Assembly: GCF_000022085.1 (NCBI RefSeq)
Contig: NC_011887.1
Coordinates: forward strand, 62,001-126,000
Direction: 5' to 3'
DNA length: 64,000 nucleotides
DNA from: Methylobacterium nodulans ORS 2060
Lineage (GTDB): Bacteria > Pseudomonadota > Alphaproteobacteria > Rhizobiales > Beijerinckiaceae
The position numbers were made by a program, and so were the translations under genes. Numbering within the stretch: the first letter of the stretch is position 1; each line of letters opens with the position of its first letter. Shown here one piece after another: positions 58,898-64,000 of the stretch. Below the pieces are notes generated by a model. The model saw only the letters and a program-made list of their open reading frames with translations. It did not search any database and was not told the origin of the DNA.

Positions 58898-59797
58898 CTA
58901 GCCCAAAGCTGTCGGCGCGCGTCTGCATTCGACTACCTCATAAGACCAGTACAGCCGACCTTGCCCGTCGATGGTATAAGCGGCGCCATACGAGTCACGC
59001 CACGCTTCGAACTCCTCACGGAGAAAGGGCTCTGCGCGCTTCCAGCCTGGGGAGTAGAAGAGCAAGGGTAGCGAGTGGCGCTCCAGAAGCTGGAACTGCA
59101 ACGGTGCGCCCGTTGGATAGAAGGCCTTGTAGCGAGCCAAGACATCGCGGATTCCTACCAGGGAATTCAGCCCGACGATCGCCCGGCCCGTACGGTTCAT
59201 TCTGTCCGGCAGATCCTTGAGGAACCTCAGCAGCAGTTCATCTCCGTAGAACATGGTTTCGGGCGTCATACCGATACCATCCTCGTTCCCGCGTAAGCGG
59301 TCGAGGAGCTTCTCCGATGGTGTGCGCCAACCTGGCGGATTAAAAATCACCGTGTCATAGCGGTCCCCCTCTGGCAGACCCACGAAAAGATCACCTGAGA
59401 AGAAGCGAATTCGACTGCTACGAAAGTTGAGACTCTCGTTTTCGAGAGCCAAGCCAACAGCGCTGGTGCTGACGTCCGACGCGGTGATGTCATGGGCCCC
59501 CAAGCTTCGCAACAGGAGAGCCAAGATGCCGCTTCCCGTGCCCAGGTCCAGCAATCTGCCTGTCAGCTCGTCCTGAGCTAAGCCTTTGAGCAAATAGCTT
59601 CCGAGCGCCATGCCGGCGAGGCTCACTTTGAACACACCTGGCCTGTCGTGCATTTTCAGTTGATGGCCAAGACCGAAGTAGGTGGAATAGATGTGCTTGT
59701 CGCTGTCCGCAGCAATTTCCGGCACTAGATCCGGTCTGTCTGGGGCAACGGTCGACAGTAGGTCGACCAGCCAACTCTTGTCGCTTACTCCGATCAT
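58898..59797 (-). CDS. Methyltransferase with NPP motif (HemK/PrmC-like fold)
   Basis: A 299-residue SAM-dependent methyltransferase. Motif I is LLDLGTGSGILALLLRSLG near residue 83, then DITASDVSTSAVGLALEN and the catalytic NPPGW loop (VIFNPPGWRTP near 153). NPP-type loops methylate N atoms of amides, amines or bases. It is translationally coupled to the imine-reductase gene (4-base overlap). N-methylation of the locus's product or intermediate is inferred; a protein target is the alternative. Confidence 0.75.
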   Translation of the reverse strand: MIGVSDKSWLVDLLSTVAPDRPDLVPEIAADSDKHIYSTYFGLGHQLKMHDRPGVFKVSLAGMALGSYLLKGLAQDELTGRLLDLGTGSGILALLLRSLGAHDITASDVSTSAVGLALENESLNFRSSRIRFFSGDLFVGLPEGDRYDTVIFNPPGWRTPSEKLLDRLRGNEDGIGMTPETMFYGDELLLRFLKDLPDRMNRTGRAIVGLNSLVGIRDVLARYKAFYPTGAPLQFQLLERHSLPLLFYSPGWKRAEPFLREEFEAWRDSYGAAYTIDGQGRLYWSYEVVECRRAPTALG

Positions 59798-60624
59798 TTT
59801 GCCACCTCGAACTGAGAAAGGGACTCAGTAATTGCGAGCCCAAGCTCGCGCGAACGTGCGGATGACTTGGAAAGAGCGTCCAGGACCGTACGGCCAACGC
59901 CTTCGTCGTCAAAGTGCCAGATACCCCGCTCGGTCGTACCACCGGGTGTCATGACCTCGCGGCAAAGTTGCATCACAGGTTTGCCTGTGGTCGCCAACAG
60001 TGCTGAAGTGCCCCGCAGAAGCTGAATCGTGATTGCAAGCGCGGCATCCTTTGAAAGACCAGCCTTGATGCCAAACTCTTGCAATGCGTCGGCAAAGTAG
60101 GCGACGAATGCCGGACCTCCCCCACACAGGGCAGTGGCAGGATCTATCAGCGCCTCGTCACTGACTTCGACTGCTCGACCGAACGATTCAAGGACGTCCC
60201 GTGCCTTTCGAGCGAGGTTCTCGCCTACCGATGAAGACCGGCAGTAGACAGTCATCCCTTCGAAGACCTCCGAAGGAGTATTGGGAATTGAGCGGACTAC
60301 GTTCTGAGTACCCAGCATCTGCTGGATGCTGCTGATCCGAATGCCGGCCATCACAGAAATGACCAACCCCTGATGATGATGTACGCATGGAGTGTCCGAT
60401 GAGAAAGCGCCAAAGACCTGCGGCGGCATAGCCAACATGAGCACGTCATTCGGTGCCAAACTTAAACAAGCAGTATCAGTGCGGATTCCGAGCGCACTGA
60501 ACTCTTGAAGCGCGCTGAGATCTGGGTCAATGATTCGAAGATCAGTGTTTCCGGTCTGCAACATTCCGCGGGCGATGGCCGAACCCATGTGGCCAACACC
60601 AAACAGCACGAGGGTGGTTTTCAC
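59794..60624 (-). CDS. Pyrroline-5-carboxylate-reductase-like imine reductase
   Basis: A 276-residue ProC-family enzyme. The NAD(P) motif is LVLFGVGHMGSAIARGML, and the C-terminal blocks are ALCGGGPAFVAYFADALQ and MTPGGTTERGIW. ProC reduces cyclic imines. Start GTG 60624 has GGGGAG 7 bases upstream; earlier in-frame starts lack one. It overlaps the methyltransferase by 4 bases. A housekeeping proC is unlikely in such a setting; reduction of an imine made by the flavoprotein is a reasonable guess. Confidence 0.8.
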   Translation of the reverse strand: MKTTLVLFGVGHMGSAIARGMLQTGNTDLRIIDPDLSALQEFSALGIRTDTACLSLAPNDVLMLAMPPQVFGAFSSDTPCVHHHQGLVISVMAGIRISSIQQMLGTQNVVRSIPNTPSEVFEGMTVYCRSSSVGENLARKARDVLESFGRAVEVSDEALIDPATALCGGGPAFVAYFADALQEFGIKAGLSKDAALAITIQLLRGTSALLATTGKPVMQLCREVMTPGGTTERGIWHFDDEGVGRTVLDALSKSSARSRELGLAITESLSQFEVAK

Positions 60625-60713
60625 TGCAACTCTCCCCATGAGTGCGTTGTTGAAGGCATGAGTAACGGTGCACCACATCACCCACTTGATGAATCTTGAC
60701 TCATGGCAACACC

Positions 60714-62389
60714 TCAGCCGGCTTGGTCCTCCTGCAACCCGAGCTTTTCGACCATCGTCTGCCTCATGATGTGCTTCTGAGGCTTACCCGTTACGGTCAT
60801 GGGGATTTCCGCGACGAACCAGACGTGTTTCGGCACCTTGTGGTGAGCGATGTTGTCGCGGCAATACTGTAGCACTTCCTCGACTGTACACTCCACGTCG
60901 GGTTTGAGCTTGATCCATGCGGCAACGATTTCGCCCAAACGTTGATCGGGCACGCCGAAGATCTGCACTTCCTGAATCTTCGGATGCCCATACAAAAACT
61001 CCTCGATCTCCTTCGGCGAAATATTTTCGCCGCCGCGAATAATCAAATCCTTGATCCGGCCGACGACCTTGAGGTACCCTACCTCGTCCAAGATGGCGAG
61101 ATCGCCGGTGTGTACCCAGCCGTTCGGGTCGATGGTCTCGGCGGTGTTCTGCGGCTCATCCCAATAGCCCTGCATGACGCCGTACCACGCGTGAGCAGTT
61201 CGCCGCGCACGCCGACGGGGACGACGCGTCCGTTCGTATCCACGAGCTTCGCTTCGACGTGCGGATGGATCGTGCCAACAGTCGAGACGCGTCGGTCCAA
61301 TGTATCGTCGGACCTGCTCTGAAAGGTGATAGGGCTCATTTCTGTCGTACCCATGCAAATCGTCACTTCACGCATGTGCATCTGCGCGACCACGCGCTTC
61401 ATGATCTCGACCGGGCAGGGTGCGCCAGCCATTATGCCGGTGCGCAACGAGCTTAGGTCATAGGCATTGAATTCCGGGTGATCCAGCTCGGCGATGAACA
61501 TCGTCGGTACGCCATACAGTGCCGTGCAGCGCTCGCGATGGACGGCCTGCAGGACTGCAAGCGGGTCGAAGCCTTCTCCCGGAAAGATCATCGCCGCACC
61601 GTGCGTCGTGCAACCGAGCACACCCATACCCATGCCGAAACAGTGATAGAGCGGCACGGGAATGCACAAGCGGTCGCGTTCCGTAAGCTGCTGGCGTCGC
61701 GCCACGAAGTAACCGTTGTTGACGATGTTGTGATGCGTGAGCGTCGCGCCTTTCGGCAAGCCCGTCGTGCCGCTCGTGAATTGGATGTTGATGGGATCTT
61801 CGGGTTGTAACTGCGTTGCGAGTTGTTGCAGGTCATCGCTTGCGCCGGCATCCCGTGGCGACGAGTCGTACGCGATGAAACCTGGGACCACCTCATCGCC
61901 CATGAGCACGACTGATCGCAAACGCGGCAGGCGAGCAAGCTTTAGATCTCCAGCAACGCCGGTGCCGAGCTCAGGCGCGAGCTGGCGAATCATTGCAACG
62001 TAGTTGCTGGTCTTGAACGAAGGCGCGAGCACGAGCGCGCTCGCTGCCACCTTGTTCAGCGCGGACTCGAGCTCGCTGACACGATAGGCGGGATTGATGG
62101 TAACGAGAATGAGTCCAGCCTTGGCGGAGGCGAACTGTGTGACGACCCATTCGACGCGATTCGGGGACCAGATGCCGATGCGATCACCGGGTTTCAGCCC
62201 GAGGCCCAGGAAGCCGCGCGCCAGTCGGTCCGCCGCGTCGTTCAGTTGCTGCCATGACCAGCGAATATTTTGCTGTGGGATGATCAGCGCATCGCGCGCA
62301 GGTCAGCGCTCGGCGGCGTGCTCAAGCGTCGCACCGACCGTTTGATACAACAAAGGTTGGTCGCTCGTTCCATTGACGTAGCTCAACAT
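60714..62389 (-). pseudogene. AMP-dependent fatty-acid/aryl-CoA ligase, two lesions
   Basis: About 559 codons of an ANL-superfamily ligase: [20 protein letters not shown] (P-loop), [10 protein letters not shown], and the C-terminal YLKVVGRIKDLIIRGGENI hinge and TVTGKPQKH lysine block. An in-frame TGA lies at 62303-62305 (codon 29, where the family expects an arginine-type residue). One base is missing near 61185 (GELLTRG[Y]GVMQGYW), shifting the frame. The rest is well preserved, so inactivation is recent. Start ATG 62389 is inferred from the family start. It is divergent from the racemase gene. Confidence 0.85.
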
Positions 62390-62726
62390 AACGCTTTTCC
62401 TCACTGCTGTGTAAGGTTCTTCTTTGGATGGCGAAGCCTTGCGCAAAAGTCGGTAAGTAGCACCCATCCAAGTCCGCACGCGTAAACTCTAACAACTGCG
62501 AAACAGCTTACCTGGGAAATGAACGAAGTTGCATGGATATATATAGAGAGCGTCCATGCAATGCACAATAATCAGGAATGACATGGGCACAACTGACTAT
62601 TGTTCCAATAACCGTGCGGCAGAGTTGCCAACCTGATCCATCATCAGAATTGATTACTGCGCGTGCAATGGCTCGCGCGGCAAGCTGTCGTTGCGGAATG
62701 GTAAAGCCGATCAAGAGGTGATCTGA
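62390..62726. promoter_or_regulatory. Divergent promoter region, ligase/racemase
   Basis: An AT-rich 337-base gap between divergent genes; it includes tatatatatagagag near 62536 and an AGAGGTGA ribosome site before ATG 62727. No operator could be defined. No gene was recognised in it. Confidence 0.4.
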
Positions 62727-63896
62727 ATGGGACCGCTCAAGGGCTTTCGTGTCATTGAAATGGCCGGGATCGGTCCAGGACCGTTCTGCGGCATGCTGCT
62801 GTCAGACCTGGGTGCACAAGTGCTCAGAGTCGAACGTCATGGGGCGAGCGCCGATGCTCACGATCCATTGCAACGCAATCGGTTGCGCTTGGCGCTGGAC
62901 TTGAAGGACCCGCAACAAGTGGGTGTGCTGCTCGACATCGTCGAGCACGCCGATGCTTTGTTCGAAGGTTACCGTCCCGGTGTGGCAGAGCGTCTGGGCT
63001 TCGGGCCGGATGACTGCCTGCAACGCAATGCAAAGCTCGTGTACGGGCGCATGACGGGCTGGGGGCAGGACGGGCCGCTCGCGAGCACCGCCGGACATGA
63101 CATTAACTACATCGCGTTGAGCGGCGCGCTGCATGCCATTGGCCGGAGTGGCGAGCGGCCGGTACCGCCGCTGAATTTGGTGGGAGATTTTGGCGGCGGT
63201 GGCATGTTGCTCGCGTTCGGCATGGTGTGCGCGCTGTTGGAACGTGAGCGGTCCGGACAAGGGCAGGTGGTGGATGCGGCGATGGTGGACGGCTCGATCG
63301 CGCTGATGGCCATGTTTCTGGGGATGCAGGCGCGTGGCTTGAGCTGCAACCAAGTCGGTAGTCACTTTCTATCGGGCGCCGCGCACTACTACGATACCTA
63401 TCAAACCAAGGATGGTAAATTCATGGCCGTGGGTGCGCTCGAGCCGCAATTCTATGGCGAGCTCATTGCCAAGGCCGGGCTCGATCCGAACGTGTTTGGT
63501 GGCAGCAGCTTCATGAGCCCCGCCGGGCATGATCCGCGACGCTGGGCGGAGCTGAAACCACTCCTCGCCGAGCAATTCATGACCCGCACGCGCGATGAAT
63601 GGTGTGCTGTGTTCGCAGGGAGTGACGCGTGCGTCGCACCAGTGCTGACACTCGAGGAAGCTGCTCAACATCCGCACAATCGGGCACGGCATGCGTTCGT
63701 CACGGTCGCCGGTGTCACGCAAAACGCGCCCGCTCCGCGCTTCAGTCGCACGCCGGCAGCACACCCCGAGTTGGCCACCGCCGACTCCACAGCAGTAGAC
63801 GCACTACTGTCGCAATGGGGCTGTAACCGGGAGCAACTGGTCAACATCGCAGCACTTTCGGCGCAGCGCGCGGTTGCAGCAGACAGCGCGTCATGA
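62727..63896 (+). CDS. Alpha-methylacyl-CoA racemase-like (CaiB/BaiF family)
   Basis: A 389-residue class III CoA-transferase-fold enzyme. MGPLKGFRVIEMAGIGPGPF at the N-terminus and LSDLGAQVLRVER are typical of alpha-methylacyl-CoA racemases. GHDINYIALSGAL (His/Asp, near 128-133) and NLVGDFGGGGMLLA (Asp, near 155) match the catalytic residues of MCR. Characterised members epimerise 2-methylacyl-CoAs; CoA-transferases in the same family are the alternative. It is the only intact gene of its ligase/racemase pair. Confidence 0.85.
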   Translation: MGPLKGFRVIEMAGIGPGPFCGMLLSDLGAQVLRVERHGASADAHDPLQRNRLRLALDLKDPQQVGVLLDIVEHADALFEGYRPGVAERLGFGPDDCLQRNAKLVYGRMTGWGQDGPLASTAGHDINYIALSGALHAIGRSGERPVPPLNLVGDFGGGGMLLAFGMVCALLERERSGQGQVVDAAMVDGSIALMAMFLGMQARGLSCNQVGSHFLSGAAHYYDTYQTKDGKFMAVGALEPQFYGELIAKAGLDPNVFGGSSFMSPAGHDPRRWAELKPLLAEQFMTRTRDEWCAVFAGSDACVAPVLTLEEAAQHPHNRARHAFVTVAGVTQNAPAPRFSRTPAAHPELATADSTAVDALLSQWGCNREQLVNIAALSAQRAVAADSAS

Positions 63897-64000
63897 TTTG
63901 TAAGACTCTCAAACCGGTGATTGCTGCATCAACGCGCTGGCCGTGGCCGTCTGTGCCACGACGACGCTTGCGATGGATATTCGGTTAGCCCCGACAAGGC

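Noticed and set aside
62303..62305. TGA in the CoA ligase read as selenocysteine
   Set aside because: It falls in the variable N-terminus, no selenocysteine-insertion hairpin was seen and a separate frameshift also breaks the gene.
62508..62714. 68-codon minus-strand frame in the ligase/racemase gap
   Set aside because: No motif, and it overlaps the AT-rich promoter region and the racemase ribosome site.

Overview
The window looks like an accessory region (plasmid or genomic island) of a high-GC alphaproteobacterium of the order Hyphomicrobiales, most like Methylobacterium or a relative. The signs are high-GC coding style, an Omp25-type outer-membrane barrel, an aapJQMP-type amino-acid transporter, CueR/CopA copper genes and a dense mix of IS families (IS6, ISL3, IS1182, IS110, IS3, IS630, IS5-like, Tn3 pieces). 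No rRNA, tRNA, CRISPR array or replication gene was seen. The genus is an inference; the sequence alone does not name it.

Layout. 0.2-7.8 kb: a surface-glycan operon (repeat/GT-like protein, methyltransferase, GT-D glycosyltransferase, PIG-L deacetylase) lying between two related non-coding/small-protein stretches. 8.0-9.8 kb: a complete ISL3 element with 8-bp target duplication. 9.9-13 kb: cueR and copA, with an IS6 copy just upstream of the copA operator. 14-20 kb: outer-membrane protein, a dead IS6-type element, IS6 copy 2 flanked by gene stumps, then an SDR oxidoreductase divergent from a TetR regulator. 20.6-32.5 kb: a minus-strand set of BisC-type S/N-oxide reductase, MalY-type C-S lyase, enolase-superfamily enzyme and AapJQMP amino-acid importer, cut by an IS1182 element. 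I read it as a possible pathway for oxidised sulfur amino acids. 33-39.4 kb: two AraC paralogues around an MFS exporter/TPR pair and nested IS remnants.

39.9-52.9 kb: a copper-resistance island bracketed by two inverted, near-identical IS6 copies. A minus-strand periplasmic operon (lipoprotein, TolC-type channel, multicopper oxidase, cupredoxin, CusF-like protein) and a separate copZ gene face a plus-strand multicopper oxidase and YHS-containing Cu+ ATPase across paired CueR-type operators. A truncated second copA follows. A split IS6-type element at the two ends suggests that the island was inverted by recombination between the IS copies.

53-64 kb: an MFS transporter, a decayed VOC gene, then the most unusual part. 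This is a roughly 600-residue protein with the signatures of the DIT1/PvcA isonitrile (isocyanide) synthase family, beside a sarcosine/N-methyltryptophan-oxidase-like flavoprotein (broken by one stop codon), an NPP-motif methyltransferase and a P5C-reductase-like imine reductase that overlap by 4 bases, a broken AMP-dependent CoA ligase and an intact alpha-methylacyl-CoA racemase-like enzyme. This resembles a small natural-product locus that has been transferred, broken by IS3 and is partly decaying. Its PvcA-like protein is long and seems to lack the usual S-D-G motif, so its chemistry may differ from known isonitrile synthases.
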